Positions 28,060 through 37,788 are shown, numbered from the stretch's first letter. The stretch: DNA of 64,000 nt from Alteribacillus sp. YIM 98480 (GCF_009765375.1 NZ_VTOK01000009.1:124001-188000), one strand, 5' to 3'. A program made the numbers and translations. Notes: generated by a model from the sequence alone, not told the origin.

Positions 28060-28117
28060 TTAAAAGATCAAAGGTATATTGCCATTTGTACTTGGCGGTA
28101 AGCCAATTTTTCTAAGA
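28060..28117 (-). repeat. Family C repeat (copy C4, diverged)
   Basis: Read on the minus strand: GAAAAATTGGCTTACCGCCA, AGTACAAATGGC, then TTTGATCTTTTAAC. It keeps the order of blocks of copies C1 and C3 but lacks the GTAGTTTT block in good form. Confidence 0.6.
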
Positions 28118-28332
28118 TATTCAACATACAAGACGTAGATAATGCCGCCCTTCGCTTAGGATCACAGACAATAGTATAAAGACAACAATGCCTTTCCCAT
28201 GTATTTAGGTCGGTCATTCATACGTGGTGACTAGAAGTCGAATTAGGTCTAATTAATCAGGAATAAACCATGTTTTTTCTAAATTCCCAAAGAACCTTTT
28301 GCATTTTCTTTCCTTATTTGTTTAAAATACAA

Positions 28333-28344
28333 GAACAAATGTTC
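28333..28344. promoter_or_regulatory. LexA (SOS) box candidate before sigO
   Basis: GAACAAATGTTC, an exact GAAC-N4-GTTC match to the Bacillus LexA box, followed by G and by the -10-like TATATATGG. It is 70 bases before the sigO start codon. The same 12-mer stands before the YolD-like gene at 54857. Confidence 0.55.
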
Positions 28345-28413
28345 GTATATATGGTTGTTTTTAAGCAAAAAATTTATCTATTGAAAGTAACTAGGACAGA
28401 AGGGAGGCACAAC

Positions 28414-29031
28414 ATGAATAATACTTTTTCAGATTTAAATGGAATATGTCCACGCCTCGACCGCTTTTTAAAAAGCAATACACACTTGTGTCAGAGCTCC
28501 GTCTTTCAACAATTTCTCGAGTATAAAGAACACAAACAATTATTCATATCCGCCATTTGTGAACCAAATAGGTCAAATGAAAAAGCATTGGACCAGGCCT
28601 TCCGTTCCCATTTTGGCAGTATCAAACTTACTTCTTATATTATAAAAACGCTTCACTGGCATGCTGTACAGTATGATCAGCTTTCCCGTAAATCAAATGA
28701 AAGATTTCCGTTAATTCTTGATAGGCCTCTTTCATTGGAACACGACTCTCCTCATCTGCTTGATCAAGTCCGTCTCGGGGATTCTCTTACAGACTATTAC
28801 TTGGAGGAAAATCGAGCACATTTAGAAGATATTATCGGAACGGATGAATTATATTTGGCCTATCAAACACTTACCGATTACCAAAAAAGTATTATTGAAA
28901 AAAGTTATATGCAGGAATGGAAAGACACTGAAATTGCGGCCTATCTTCAAGTTAGTCAACAAGCGGTGTTTAAAACTCGTAAAAAGGCTCTTGATAAAAT
29001 GAGAACGTTTATGCAGAGGAGGAATATATGA
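28414..29031 (+). CDS. sigO: SigO-like split sigma factor subunit
   Basis: A 205-residue sigma-70-type protein. The C-terminal 60 residues form a region 4 helix-turn-helix (LTDYQKSIIEKSYMQEWKDT, then IAAYLQVSQQAVFKTRKKAL). The N-terminal half has no clear region 2, as in B. subtilis SigO (YvrI), which needs RsoA to supply region 2-like contacts. The two downstream genes, YvrJ-like and an RsoA-sized protein, support this. Start chosen at the ATG following GGGAGG; an upstream extension of 48 codons has no ribosome site. In B. subtilis the pair acts in acid stress; the target here is unknown. A LexA-box candidate lies upstream. The stop overlaps the next gene. Confidence 0.75.
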   Translation: MNNTFSDLNGICPRLDRFLKSNTHLCQSSVFQQFLEYKEHKQLFISAICEPNRSNEKALDQAFRSHFGSIKLTSYIIKTLHWHAVQYDQLSRKSNERFPLILDRPLSLEHDSPHLLDQVRLGDSLTDYYLEENRAHLEDIIGTDELYLAYQTLTDYQKSIIEKSYMQEWKDTEIAAYLQVSQQAVFKTRKKALDKMRTFMQRRNI

Positions 29032-29216
29032 TGATGGCTTTTACAAACGCTACTGAATTTGTTCAGCTGCTTGCAAATTTTGGTTTTCCAATAGTTGTTA
29101 CCTTCTATTTATTGTTTCGTTTCGAAAGAAAGATTGAACAGATGTCTTTTACTCTTCAACAGCTTCATTCCTCTTTTTTACGACCAGACAACAGAAAGGA
29201 AGATGACGATGGATAA
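29028..29216 (+). CDS. yvrJ: YvrJ family small membrane protein
   Basis: A 62-residue protein with one membrane segment (FVQLLANFGFPIVVTFYLLF) followed by a charged cytoplasmic tail (RFERKIEQMSFTLQQL...RKEDDDG). Size and layout fit the YvrJ family, found next to the sigO genes in B. subtilis. The first ATG overlaps the sigO stop by 4 bases and its end overlaps the rsoA-like gene, so all three are translationally coupled. GAGGAGG lies upstream. Its function is not established; membrane control of the sigma factor is possible. Confidence 0.75.
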   Translation: MMMAFTNATEFVQLLANFGFPIVVTFYLLFRFERKIEQMSFTLQQLHSSFLRPDNRKEDDDG

Positions 29217-29442
29217 CGTGTTTCAGCTGACCTTAGAAGCAAGACAGCATAATAGTGAGGCTTTGGCTCAGGTAGTAGAACATTTTGAACCTTTTATTCA
29301 AAAATCGTTACAGCAAACATCTTATAAAGAGAGAGAAGATTTAAGACAAGTTCTTCGACTAAAATGCATGGAGAGCATCTTTACTTTTCAAGTAGAAAAT
29401 GTCCCCGGTTTTTGGGATTTCAAAAACGAACTCACACAATAA
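29209..29442 (+). CDS. rsoA: RsoA-like co-sigma factor
   Basis: A 77-residue soluble helical protein (MDNVFQLTLEARQHNSEALA..., EREDLRQVLRLKCMESIFTF). The part from HFEPFIQKSLQQTSYKEREDLRQVL onward resembles the start of sigma region 2, as in B. subtilis RsoA (79 residues), which joins SigO to form a working two-subunit sigma factor. Start chosen at the ATG that overlaps the yvrJ stop and has AAAGGAAG upstream; longer starts run antiparallel to yvrJ coding logic and have no ribosome site. Order here is sigO-yvrJ-rsoA. The call depends on context as well as size. Confidence 0.7.
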   Translation: MDNVFQLTLEARQHNSEALAQVVEHFEPFIQKSLQQTSYKEREDLRQVLRLKCMESIFTFQVENVPGFWDFKNELTQ

Positions 29443-29888
29443 TGATAGCTTCCCATACTTCCCCTCTAAAAGGACAACCAGGGAGGTGAAACAACGTCTA
29501 TAAAGATATTCGTCCTAGTGAAATTAACCTGCCTCCCTAAATTTTTAAAATAGTAAGTCTTCTAAAATGTTTCACATGGAACAATTCTGGCCCTAAGTCT
29601 TACCGTTAAGTCCTTATGATACAGGCTAGAAACAGGAGGTTCTTATTTAAAATACCAATGACAAATGTATTGCAGAAGCGAATCTACTAAAGTTAACTTG
29701 AATGGTTTTTACGGTAACAACTCCCAATTTTTAAATATTTATATTTTAATGTTTCGTCACGTTTATGACAAAAGGATTACGACTGTATAACGGTTTGATT
29801 AGGACTATTTTTTACCATTTCGAGTTGCTTTATAATATTTAGATATAAACTTTTTGTATGCTGACTTTCATATAAAGGTGTTGGGAGT
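29443..29888. other. Intergenic region, nothing recognised
   Basis: AT-rich. CAGGGAGGTGAAACA near 29480 resembles a ribosome site, but only a frame of fewer than 20 codons follows and it does not begin with a standard start. No repeat or terminator was recognised. Confidence 0.4.
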
Positions 29889-30389
29889 ATGAATCGCAAT
29901 AAATATTTAAAATGGAGTCTGCCAATATTTATTTTGGTAATCGTAGCTGGGACTGCTTATTTTTTCATTACTCCCATTTTTAGTCATGAATATAAACAGT
30001 TAACGGAACGAGTTGAAATTGGGTTAAAATACACAAACCCTGACGAAGCAGTTATGTATGTGCACCCTTACGTGGAAAACCCTAATAATACGTCTGATTT
30101 GACATTGACACACAAACAAAACTTTATTAATATTTACGTTCTTGATGAAGAAGGCAATATTATTGAAAATGCAGTTACAGTGGAACAACCGGAAAATAAC
30201 AACACCGATCTATTACAAACAACACTCAAGCCAGGGGAAAAAGAAAAAAATATTTGTCATTATAAAATTAAATTCTCAGAAGATGCCAATAGTCTTCAAC
30301 TTAATTTTGAAGGGGAAGTAGAGGATGAGTTTGGATCAGCAGAAATTGAGGAAATCATTGAAATCAATCTTGATTACTTGAATATATAA
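29889..30389 (+). CDS. Membrane-anchored protein of unknown function
   Basis: A 166-residue protein. An N-terminal membrane segment (LKWSLPIFILVIVAGTAYFF) is followed by a 130-residue acidic domain rich in beta strands (LTHKQNFINIYVLDEEGNII, DLLQTTLKPGEKEKNICHYK, LQLNFEGEVEDEFG) that should face outside. The strand pattern recalls Ig-like or FixG-type domains, but I do not recognise the family. One Cys only. Single gene with its own terminator, convergent with the semialdehyde dehydrogenase gene. Confidence 0.65.
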   Translation: MNRNKYLKWSLPIFILVIVAGTAYFFITPIFSHEYKQLTERVEIGLKYTNPDEAVMYVHPYVENPNNTSDLTLTHKQNFINIYVLDEEGNIIENAVTVEQPENNNTDLLQTTLKPGEKEKNICHYKIKFSEDANSLQLNFEGEVEDEFGSAEIEEIIEINLDYLNI

Positions 30390-30427
30390 TCACAATCGAA
30401 CTAGTTTTCAAGCTTCATAGGAAACTA

Positions 30428-30460
30428 AAGGAGCCGTTCCCTTCTGAGAACGGCTCCTTT
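30428..30460. terminator. Terminator shared by two convergent genes
   Basis: Perfect stem AAGGAGCCGTTC / GAACGGCTCCTT with a short T-rich tail on the plus strand and AT-rich flanks on both sides. Confidence 0.8.
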
Positions 30461-30504
30461 ATCGTTTTCAAAACAGATCAAAACTCATTAATCATAAATC
30501 TGCG

Positions 30505-31962
30505 TTACCAGCGCGATGTCAGCATTTTTCTCCTTGTGTAAAACTCTACTCCATCCTTTCCATTGGCATGAAGATCGCCATAAAACGAATTTTTCCATCC
30601 GGAGAAAGGAAAGAATGCCATTGGAGCTGGCACATTTACATTTACACCTAGCATACCTACTTCAATATCCTCTCTAAATTCACGAACAGCATACCCGCTT
30701 GATGTATACAGCACAGAACCATTGCCGAATTCGGATTTGTTTGTAACTTCAATTGCCTCGGTTAAATCTTTTACTCTCACTATAGAAAGGACAGGAGCAA
30801 AGATTTCTTTTTTCCAAATATTCATATCTGGTGTCACATGATCAAATATCGTCGCTCCTAAAAAGTAGCCTTCTTCCATATTTTCAGCATCTTTTCTGCC
30901 ATCACGGGCTAGCTCGGCTCCTTCTTTTTCTCCTTCCTCTATTGCCTCATACACTTTATCTAAATGGGATTGCCTAATAACCGGCCCAAGATTGACCTTC
31001 TCGTCGAGTCCATTTCCTAACGTCAGCTGATCTGCTGCTTTGCCAAGGCGTTCTACGACTTCATCAGCAATATCTTCTGTCACTACAACGACCGATGTCG
31101 CCATACAGCGCTGCCCTGCACTTCCGAAGGCACCTCCTATAATTCCGTTAATTGTTTTTTCGAGATCACAGTCCCCTAGCACAATGGAATGGTTTTTAGC
31201 ACCAGCGAGCGCTTGTACTCTTTTCCCTTGGTTCGCAGCTGATTTGTATACATATTCTGCCACAGGCTGAGAACCAACAAAAGATATGGCATCAACTTCT
31301 TCATGTTCTAGTAAACCGTTCACCACATCGTGGGCTCCGTGAACAATGTTTAAAACTCCTTCTGGCAGCCCTGCTTTTGTTAACAATTCTGCTAATTTCT
31401 CTGCTAATAGCGGAGTTCGTTCAGAAGGTTTTAAAACAAATGTATTACCGCATGCAATCGCAAGCGGGAACATCCAGCACGGAACCATCATTGGAAAGTT
31501 AAACGGTGTAATGCCGCCCACTACTCCGACAGGATAACGGTACATACCAGATTCCATGTTCGTTGCAATATCTGGGAGAACATCTCCCATCATTAAGCTC
31601 GGTGTCCCGGCAGCAAACTCTACGCATTCAATACCCCGCTGAACCTCACCATAAGCATCATCATAGCATTTACCGTTTTCTTGAGTGATAATTTTTGCAA
31701 GCTCCTCATAGTTTTCCATCAGCAGCTGCTGGTATTTGAACATAATACGAGCACGTTTAGGGACCGCGGTTTTTTTCCACGTTTTATAAGCTTTTCGTGC
31801 AGATTTTACAGCTTGGTCGACATCTGCTTTTGTAGATATCGGAACTCGAGCAAGTTCTTCCCCTGTTGCCGGATTCGGAACAACCTCGTATGACGCGTTA
31901 TCTGCTTCCACCCATTGACCATCAATATAATTTTTTAATGTTCTTGTTGTTTGTATTTTCAT
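30505..31962 (-). CDS. mmsA: CoA-acylating (methyl)malonate-semialdehyde dehydrogenase
   Basis: A 485-residue aldehyde dehydrogenase of the MmsA type. It oxidises methylmalonate or malonate semialdehyde with CoA, releasing CO2 and giving propionyl-CoA or acetyl-CoA. Landmarks: [12 protein letters not shown] at the N-terminus, [20 protein letters not shown], and the catalytic Cys in [14 protein letters not shown]. The ATG giving [13 protein letters not shown] has GGAGA upstream; the alternative at 31980 overlaps the previous stop. It follows an iron alcohol dehydrogenase gene, which would make the semialdehyde from a 3-hydroxy acid. The pair resembles dddB-dddC of DMSP and 3-hydroxypropionate catabolism; valine, inositol or beta-alanine routes are alternatives. 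A sigma-54 promoter lies upstream of the pair. Confidence 0.9.
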   Translation of the reverse strand: MKIQTTRTLKNYIDGQWVEADNASYEVVPNPATGEELARVPISTKADVDQAVKSARKAYKTWKKTAVPKRARIMFKYQQLLMENYEELAKIITQENGKCYDDAYGEVQRGIECVEFAAGTPSLMMGDVLPDIATNMESGMYRYPVGVVGGITPFNFPMMVPCWMFPLAIACGNTFVLKPSERTPLLAEKLAELLTKAGLPEGVLNIVHGAHDVVNGLLEHEEVDAISFVGSQPVAEYVYKSAANQGKRVQALAGAKNHSIVLGDCDLEKTINGIIGGAFGSAGQRCMATSVVVVTEDIADEVVERLGKAADQLTLGNGLDEKVNLGPVIRQSHLDKVYEAIEEGEKEGAELARDGRKDAENMEEGYFLGATIFDHVTPDMNIWKKEIFAPVLSIVRVKDLTEAIEVTNKSEFGNGSVLYTSSGYAVREFREDIEVGMLGVNVNVPAPMAFFPFSGWKNSFYGDLHANGKDGVEFYTRRKMLTSRW

Positions 31963-31979
31963 AACGTATTCTCCTCTCA

Positions 31980-33179
31980 TTAATTGGTTTGACTGATGAC
32001 GTGTTTTGGATATTGATACGTAAACGCTTTGTGATATAACTTTACAATTTCTTCTTTGTCAGGCACTTTCGGATTATTTGCTGGACTTCCGCTCTCTAAA
32101 GCATCTTCAGCCATTTTAGATAATTGGGAATAATATTGTTCTTCATCCACTCCCCAATCTTTCATATTTGGAATATCTAAATTTTTACAAATCAAGAGTA
32201 CTTTTTCTACTAAATAATTGGCTGCCTCTTTATCTGCGAGCGCTTTTTTATCAGGAAAAACAAATCGAGCTACGTCTGCCAGTCTGCCTGTACAAGAATC
32301 CTGGCTGTATTCTAGTACGACCGGCAAAAGCATGGCATTAGATATACCGTGAGGCACATGAAACAATGCTCCAACCGGCCGTGACATACCATGAACTAAA
32401 CAAACAGAAGCATTGGAAAATGCCATGCCTGCCTGCATTGCCCCTAGCGCCATATTTTCTCGAGCTTCTTCATTCGAGCCATCGTTATATGCCGTTTCCA
32501 TATTATCCATTATCAGCTTGGCTGCTGATAAAGCAAGCTGATCCGAAAAAGGATGCGCTTTTTTTGAAATATAGGCTTCTAATGCATGGGTCAGGGCATC
32601 CACACCAGTGGCTGCTGTTGTCCCTTTTGGAGAAGACATAGAAAGCGCCGGGTCAACAATTGCAATTTCAGGCATAAATGCTGGTTGTTTTATCATCATT
32701 TTTACGTCGTTTGATGTATTAGTGATTACGGTAACGTCTGTTGCTTCTGCCCCAGTTCCGGCTGTCGTTGGAATAGCAATAAGCGGGAAAGGATGTTTAC
32801 TAGCCGTTTTTTTGTTGTTCATGTATTCACTAATGTCTCCCCCGTTTGATGCTAACACTGCTACTGCCTTTGCTGTGTCTAGACAGCTTCCTCCCCCAAG
32901 CGCGATAATGACATCTGCCTGGTTCTTTTTTAATAATGCTAATGCTTCTGAGACGTATATATCCGTAGGTTCTGTAGCAACTTCTAAATAGTCTGTATAA
33001 CCTATACCGGCTTCTTCAAGTGTATGGTGACAGCGTTCTAGATAGCCAAGATCTTTCATGATCCGGTCACTGATTATAAGAGCTTTTTTCCCTAATTTTG
33101 CTGTTTCTTCACCTGTTTTAAGTAAACTATCTTTGCCGTAAAACACATGTCTAGGAAAACACATCGTGGAAACACTCAC
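31980..33179 (-). CDS. Iron-containing alcohol dehydrogenase
   Basis: A 399-residue type III alcohol dehydrogenase. NAD site [20 protein letters not shown]; iron-binding part [20 protein letters not shown] and [20 protein letters not shown], with the usual Asp and three His. It oxidises a short-chain hydroxy compound to an aldehyde, or the reverse. Pairing with a malonate-semialdehyde dehydrogenase suggests 3-hydroxypropionate or 3-hydroxyisobutyrate, as for DddB, though 1,3-propanediol is also possible. The GTG start has GGGAGG ten bases upstream. A perfect sigma-54 promoter lies 40 bases upstream and the activator gene is next to it on the same strand, so it begins a regulated operon. Confidence 0.9.
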   Translation of the reverse strand: MSVSTMCFPRHVFYGKDSLLKTGEETAKLGKKALIISDRIMKDLGYLERCHHTLEEAGIGYTDYLEVATEPTDIYVSEALALLKKNQADVIIALGGGSCLDTAKAVAVLASNGGDISEYMNNKKTASKHPFPLIAIPTTAGTGAEATDVTVITNTSNDVKMMIKQPAFMPEIAIVDPALSMSSPKGTTAATGVDALTHALEAYISKKAHPFSDQLALSAAKLIMDNMETAYNDGSNEEARENMALGAMQAGMAFSNASVCLVHGMSRPVGALFHVPHGISNAMLLPVVLEYSQDSCTGRLADVARFVFPDKKALADKEAANYLVEKVLLICKNLDIPNMKDWGVDEEQYYSQLSKMAEDALESGSPANNPKVPDKEEIVKLYHKAFTYQYPKHVISQTN

Positions 33180-33218
33180 GTTTGCATAACCTCCCTTTTT
33201 TTGTTTGGAAGATTATAT

Positions 33219-33235
33219 TGCAAATGTTGTGCCAA
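33219..33235 (-). promoter_or_regulatory. Sigma-54 (-24/-12) promoter
   Basis: On the minus strand TTGGCACAACATTTGCA matches TGGCAC-N5-TTGCA without a mismatch. It lies 40 bases upstream of the iron alcohol dehydrogenase start and downstream of a sigma-54 activator gene. Confidence 0.88.
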
Positions 33236-33285
33236 CATGTAAAAGCGGTTAATAGCGAAAATAAAAAAAGATCAAAGTAAATATA

Positions 33286-33335
33286 TGTATATAAAAATAT
33301 ACAATTTGCCACTTATATGTATAAATATATATACA
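33286..33335. promoter_or_regulatory. Paired inverted repeats, activator-binding candidates
   Basis: TGTATATAAAAATATACA at 33286-33303 and TGTATAAATATATATACA at 33318-33335. The two 18-bp palindromes are 32 bp apart centre to centre, about three turns, and lie 50-115 bp upstream of the sigma-54 promoter, where an enhancer-binding activator is expected. AT-richness makes chance palindromes likelier. Confidence 0.6.
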
Positions 33336-35096
33336 TCAAGGGAGCAAATTGTATTCGTTTAACTTTTTATATAGGGTTGTTCTATGAATACCAAGAGCTT
33401 CAGCAGTTTTTGTTTTATTTCCTTCATGCTTTTCAAGTTCTGCTTCAATCAGCTCTTTTTCCTGCAGTATCTTTTTTGACTTCAATGAATGGTCAGCAGT
33501 CGAACTGCTTGGTAATACGCTGTTTCTTATATCATCGGGCAAATCTGATTCCTTGATCATCCGGCCTTCGGTTAACACCACAAGCTGTTCTGCTATGTTT
33601 GTTAATTCCCTTATATTCCCAGACCACCGATAATTCATTAAGCATTCCATCGCGTGTTGATCAATTTGTTTGACAGAAAGTCCATTTTCCTTAGAAAATT
33701 TTTTTACGTAATGACCGAATAAAAGCGGTATATCTTCCGTTCTTTCCCGAAGCGGAGCTATATTAATATTAATCACATTTAATCGATAGTATAAATCCTT
33801 TCGAAATTGTTTGTTTTCAACAAGGTCTTTAAGGTTTTCATTTGTGGCCGCTATTACTCTAACATTAAGCGGTATTCGAATATGACTGCCTATTTTCACT
33901 ACTTCACGCTCTTCAAGAATGCGAAGCAGTTTTGCTTGCATCGGTAAAGGCATCGTACTGATTTCATCTAAAAATAAGGTGCCGTAGTTAGCTGCTTCAA
34001 ACTTCCCTTTGTGACCGCCTTTTTTCGCACCAGTGAATGCCCCTTCTTCATAGCCGAACAATTCTGCTTCCAAAAGGTGTTCTGGAATCGCTGCACAATT
34101 AATACTTACAAATTCTCCTTTTCTTTCACTCATTTGGTGAATAGATTGTGCAAATAATTCTTTACCAGTACCACTTTCCCCGCTAAGCATAACCGTTGCC
34201 TTTTTTTTGGCTGCCTTTCTTGCTTTGCTTTTACTGTCCATCAAACTGCCGCTTTCCCCGAGAATCTGTTCAAATGAGTATAGGTTGGGTTGATTTTTCG
34301 TATGTGACCTTTCTTCATCTTCAAATGGCGGCACACTTTGCATATTGCCTGCATTTCCAAGAATTCGATACAGTTCACTAACCCCTTCAAAGATGAGCAT
34401 CCCTATCGCCCCAGTTACCTCTCCATCTTTCCAAATAGGAATACGGTGAACGATCATCTTCTGCCCTTGGATAATTTGAATTTCTCCTTTTTCCGGCACT
34501 CCAGACTGAACAGTGATATGAAGCCTTGTATTTTCAATCACCTCTTGGACCGAACGTCCAATCACCTCTTCTTCCGGGGACAGGCCTAGAAAATTTCTGT
34601 AGGCACGGTTCATTTGCTGAATAATTCCGTGCCGGTCCACCACGGCAATACCTTCGTATGCACTGTTTAAAATAACATCGGTTATATCTGTATGGTGTTT
34701 GAGCGAATCCGATAATTCCTTATACGCCATAAACATGCTTTTGACAGTAAAAACACCGCATACTTTTCCTTTTTCATCAATAACTGGAACAGGCAGGTCT
34801 TCTTGGGCTACATCAAAAAAAGAATCCGTTACTCGACAAATCGGAGTCTTTTGTATCATTCCTTCTTTCATTTTTTTCTTAACGTTTTTATCTTTCGAAA
34901 GATAAGAACTTACTTGGGAAACAGAAAGCGTACCTATAGGTTCTCTCTTTTCATTAATAAACACGATCTGGTGAAGATCTTCATTGTTTTCTATTTCAAA
35001 CAGAATTTCTTCTACTTTCGTTTTCCCTGCTTCAAAGGTAATAGCTTTCTCCATCCATTTTTTAATAGTAACGCACTGTTGAATATGTTCCATCAT
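33336..35096 (-). CDS. Sigma-54-dependent activator with CBS and PAS domains
   Basis: A 586-residue enhancer-binding protein. Residues 1-120 look like a CBS-domain pair ([40 protein letters not shown]); 130-240 is a PAS domain ([20 protein letters not shown]); about 270-510 is the AAA+ domain with Walker A GESGTGKE, the GAFTGA loop that contacts sigma-54, and Walker [10 protein letters not shown]; the C-terminus is a Fis-type helix-turn-helix ([20 protein letters not shown]). CBS domains often bind adenine nucleotides; PAS would bind a small ligand. It lies upstream of the alcohol dehydrogenase-mmsA operon on the same strand, which has a sigma-54 promoter, so it is almost certainly its activator. 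Confidence 0.93.
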   Translation of the reverse strand: MMEHIQQCVTIKKWMEKAITFEAGKTKVEEILFEIENNEDLHQIVFINEKREPIGTLSVSQVSSYLSKDKNVKKKMKEGMIQKTPICRVTDSFFDVAQEDLPVPVIDEKGKVCGVFTVKSMFMAYKELSDSLKHHTDITDVILNSAYEGIAVVDRHGIIQQMNRAYRNFLGLSPEEEVIGRSVQEVIENTRLHITVQSGVPEKGEIQIIQGQKMIVHRIPIWKDGEVTGAIGMLIFEGVSELYRILGNAGNMQSVPPFEDEERSHTKNQPNLYSFEQILGESGSLMDSKSKARKAAKKKATVMLSGESGTGKELFAQSIHQMSERKGEFVSINCAAIPEHLLEAELFGYEEGAFTGAKKGGHKGKFEAANYGTLFLDEISTMPLPMQAKLLRILEEREVVKIGSHIRIPLNVRVIAATNENLKDLVENKQFRKDLYYRLNVININIAPLRERTEDIPLLFGHYVKKFSKENGLSVKQIDQHAMECLMNYRWSGNIRELTNIAEQLVVLTEGRMIKESDLPDDIRNSVLPSSSTADHSLKSKKILQEKELIEAELEKHEGNKTKTAEALGIHRTTLYKKLNEYNLLP

Positions 35097-35220
35097 ACCG
35101 GCCCCCCAAGTATACTCCAGTTCACATATTTTCTATTTTAAAAGCTGACATTCCTGCACAATGACGTACCTGGAAGTAAACAAGTTAATCTCAACTTTTT
35201 ACATGGGGCCAGTATATAAC

Positions 35221-35898
35221 TCATTTTAGCGTTTGAATCATCAATTCATGTTCTTTCTCCCTAACCACGGCATAATAGATGTCTTCTGTTTTCGCATACC
35301 CTTTTACATACAGTTCTTTTTTTAACCAATCTTTGTCTTTATTAATCAGCTTAAGATTTTTGTGCTGCACTCTTCCTTCGACGATCACTGCAATAGGCAG
35401 CCCTTTGTAATCAGGTGTAATATTTAAATTCTGAAGTGTAACAGGCGTGACTTCTGGTTTAGGTATGACACTCAGCTTTCCATTTGGTTCTAACAGTACA
35501 TATTCAATCTCCTTAATATCAGGATAGCCAGCCGTCCGAATACTTGAAAGCAATTCCGCTAAAGAATAACGGCTTTTCTTTAAATTTTTAACACTAAGTT
35601 TCCCATGTTTAACTAAAATAGTAGGTTCTCCAATAATAAACTGGCTGAGAGGCTGAACAAGGCTTAATCTTGCAATCAAGCTGTATAATAACCCGATGAC
35701 GAGAATGCTGATAACACCATGTGAAAAATCCTTTATTTCGATGACACTTAATCCAACATAAGATAAAAAGAAAATCGTGATCAAATCATAAGGCGTCCAC
35801 TGTGATAACAATGATTTTCCTAACAATCTCATAATCACAAAAATCAATACAAACAAAACGGCTAATTTTAGAATCTCAATCCACATTGTCACCCTCAA
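35221..35898 (-). CDS. DUF421 (YetF-like) membrane protein
   Basis: A 225-residue protein with three N-terminal membrane segments (EILKLAVLFVLIFVIMRLLG, TPYDLITIFFLSYVGLSVIE, GVISILVIGLLYSLIARLSL) followed by a soluble domain. MRLLGKSLLSQWTPYDLI and SLAELLSSIRTAGYPDIKEI with VLLEPNGKLSVIPK are DUF421 signatures. Role of the family is unclear; in Bacillus some members are linked to spores. Single gene; MRVTMWIE offers two starts (codon 1 or 5). Confidence 0.85.
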   Translation of the reverse strand: MRVTMWIEILKLAVLFVLIFVIMRLLGKSLLSQWTPYDLITIFFLSYVGLSVIEIKDFSHGVISILVIGLLYSLIARLSLVQPLSQFIIGEPTILVKHGKLSVKNLKKSRYSLAELLSSIRTAGYPDIKEIEYVLLEPNGKLSVIPKPEVTPVTLQNLNITPDYKGLPIAVIVEGRVQHKNLKLINKDKDWLKKELYVKGYAKTEDIYYAVVREKEHELMIQTLK

Positions 35899-36043
35899 TT
35901 TTTTTAATATGTTGAATCATTTTCTATTTTAAACTTCAATCGTGATATCTATTCTCTATTGGCGGAAGAGAAAAACTTAGCTTGCCACAAGACAAATAAC
36001 AGAACCCTTCGCTTTATTACTTTATTACAAAGCTCTAAAATAA

Positions 36044-36091
36044 AAAAAACACTAGTAAAGATTGTCAGCCCTCCTCTTTACTAGTGTTTTT
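36044..36091 (-). terminator. Intrinsic terminator after aroA
   Basis: Perfect stem AAACACTAGTAAAG / CTTTACTAGTGTTT with a T run on the minus strand (AAAATAAAAAAAA on the plus strand). Confidence 0.88.
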
Positions 36092-36096
36092 GTGGA

Positions 36097-37443
36097 TTAT
36101 GAAAAGTCTACCGGCACTCCGGTTTTTTCTAACAGATTATAAAAAGTAGGACATGTTTTTGATACACAGCCAGGATCTTCTACCGTCACACCTGGAACTT
36201 TTGTGCCGATTAAGGACAGTGCCATCGCTACCCGGTGGTCATCATAAGAATGAAGAGATGTACCTTGCGGCGTTCCTGGATAAACCTTTAAACCGTCCTG
36301 AAATTCCTCAACTTTAATTCCCATTTTTTGCAGCTCTGTGCAAACCGCTTTAATTCGGTCCGATTCATGATGGCGGATGTGCTCAACTTCTGTAATCGTA
36401 ATAGGCCCATCAGCAAAAGGAGCAATTGCTGCAAGTGTAAGGGTTTGGTCAGACATTTCTTTCATGCTGATTTCAAAGTTCCCTTTTAACTGAGAAACTC
36501 CTTGTACTTCAATATATCCTTCTCCTTTGGTCACCCGACATCCCATTTTTTCATACAGATCCACCATATAAATATCAGGTTGATTCGTTTGCATCGTAAG
36601 ATTATTAATACGGACTCGTCCATTGTTAATAGCAGCTAGAGCCATAAAATAGCTTGCTGTTGAGGCATCCGCTTCTAATGCCATTTCTTTACCGGTATAA
36701 CCCGATACCGGCACTTTCATATCAGTGAGATCTTCATTATAAACGGCTTCTACTCCGAAATCTTTCATAAGGTCGAGTGTTATTTTTACATAAGCATGCT
36801 GGACAATATAGTCAGGTATATTTATTGTCAGCGCTTGTTCTGCATATGTTCCGGCTAATAGTAACCCGCTTATAAATTGACTGGACACTTTACCTGATAT
36901 GGTTACTTCTCCTCCTTTCAAGCCGTTTGCATGAATATTTAGAGGATAGAAACCTTCTTTTTCCAAATACTCTATTTTGGCTCCAAGCGTTTCCAAAGCT
37001 TCCATCAGCGGCTGTACAGGACGCTCACTCATACGCTTACTTGCCTCTACCTTAAATGTACCTGCCTTTGAAGAAGCCAATGCTCCTGGCAGAAAACGAG
37101 CAATGGTGCCAGCTGCCCCGATATAAAGGTCTGCCTGTTTTTCCGGCCAGTTTCCTCCGCATCCTTCAATCTTTACTGTATCTCCATCTACCTCAATCGA
37201 AATCCCGAGTTTTCGAAGAGCGTCGATACACCAATAAGAATCATCACTTCGTAAAATACCGGACAGTTCCGACGTTCCTTTTGCTAATGCTGCCATAATT
37301 AATGCACGATTGGTAAAACTTTTACTTCCAGGCACGGTAATGTTAGTGTTGACCGTTTCATCTTTTACAGGGGATATGTTTACGCTTTTTACATCATTTA
37401 AGGCTGCCCATGGGGACCGGGCTTTTAAATCTGGCTTACTCAT
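36097..37443 (-). CDS. aroA: EPSP synthase (3-phosphoshikimate 1-carboxyvinyltransferase)
   Basis: Makes 5-enolpyruvylshikimate-3-phosphate from shikimate-3-phosphate and PEP in aromatic amino acid synthesis. 448 residues. Landmarks: VPGSKSFTNRALIMAALAKG near the N-terminus, LYIGAAGTIARFLPG, SKRMSERPVQPLMEAL, SSQFISGLLLA, and EHIRHHESDRIKAVCTELQK with YDDHRVAMALSLIG near the C-terminus. The ATG giving MSKPDLKARSPW has GGAAG upstream; a start 32 codons earlier lacks one. It stands alone, away from other aro genes. A strong terminator follows. Confidence 0.93.
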   Translation of the reverse strand: MSKPDLKARSPWAALNDVKSVNISPVKDETVNTNITVPGSKSFTNRALIMAALAKGTSELSGILRSDDSYWCIDALRKLGISIEVDGDTVKIEGCGGNWPEKQADLYIGAAGTIARFLPGALASSKAGTFKVEASKRMSERPVQPLMEALETLGAKIEYLEKEGFYPLNIHANGLKGGEVTISGKVSSQFISGLLLAGTYAEQALTINIPDYIVQHAYVKITLDLMKDFGVEAVYNEDLTDMKVPVSGYTGKEMALEADASTASYFMALAAINNGRVRINNLTMQTNQPDIYMVDLYEKMGCRVTKGEGYIEVQGVSQLKGNFEISMKEMSDQTLTLAAIAPFADGPITITEVEHIRHHESDRIKAVCTELQKMGIKVEEFQDGLKVYPGTPQGTSLHSYDDHRVAMALSLIGTKVPGVTVEDPGCVSKTCPTFYNLLEKTGVPVDFS

Positions 37444-37565
37444 CCAATCTTCCTTCCTATGTCTATATAATACATTATGTACTAAGTAATGAGCTATTTG
37501 TATGGTTACCATTACACCACCTTGTTCATCAATAATCAAGTGTCAATCGTTAAAAGAAAGGTAAA

Positions 37566-37693
37566 GAAAACTTGGCTAGAGCCAAGCCTTTAGGCGAAGG
37601 CGATTACCTAGCTGGACTTATACTGATTTCCTCAAAATGTTGACGACATCGGTGATTCATCCACACTAAAATTTTTTCATTCCTATCAGTGTT
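37566..37693 (-). repeat. Family B repeat (copy B2)
   Basis: Reverse complement of the pattern at 18347-18478, about 80-85 percent alike by eye. The closing hairpin reads CTTGGCTCTAGCCAAG here and CTTGACGCTAGTCAAG there, a compensating change in the stem. Confidence 0.85.
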
Positions 37694-37776
37694 AAAAAAA
37701 CTCGGTTTATCGTCAAGTTTAAATGGCGAAAGGCGTAGTTTTCCTTATACTTTGATCCTTTAACAATTGTAAACTT
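37694..37776 (+). repeat. Family C repeat (copy C3)
   Basis: AAAAAACTCGGTTTATCGTC, AAGTTTAAATGGCG, AAAGGCGTAGTTTTCCTTAT, ACTTTGATCCTTTAAC. It directly abuts family B copy B2 and lies behind the phn operon. Confidence 0.78.
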
Positions 37777-37788
37777 TTCTGAAGTACC

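Noticed and set aside
29470-29560. Very small peptide gene (SpoVM-like) behind rsoA
   Set aside because: A GGAGGTGA is present but it is followed by ACG rather than a start codon, and the similarity (LPKFLK) is too short.
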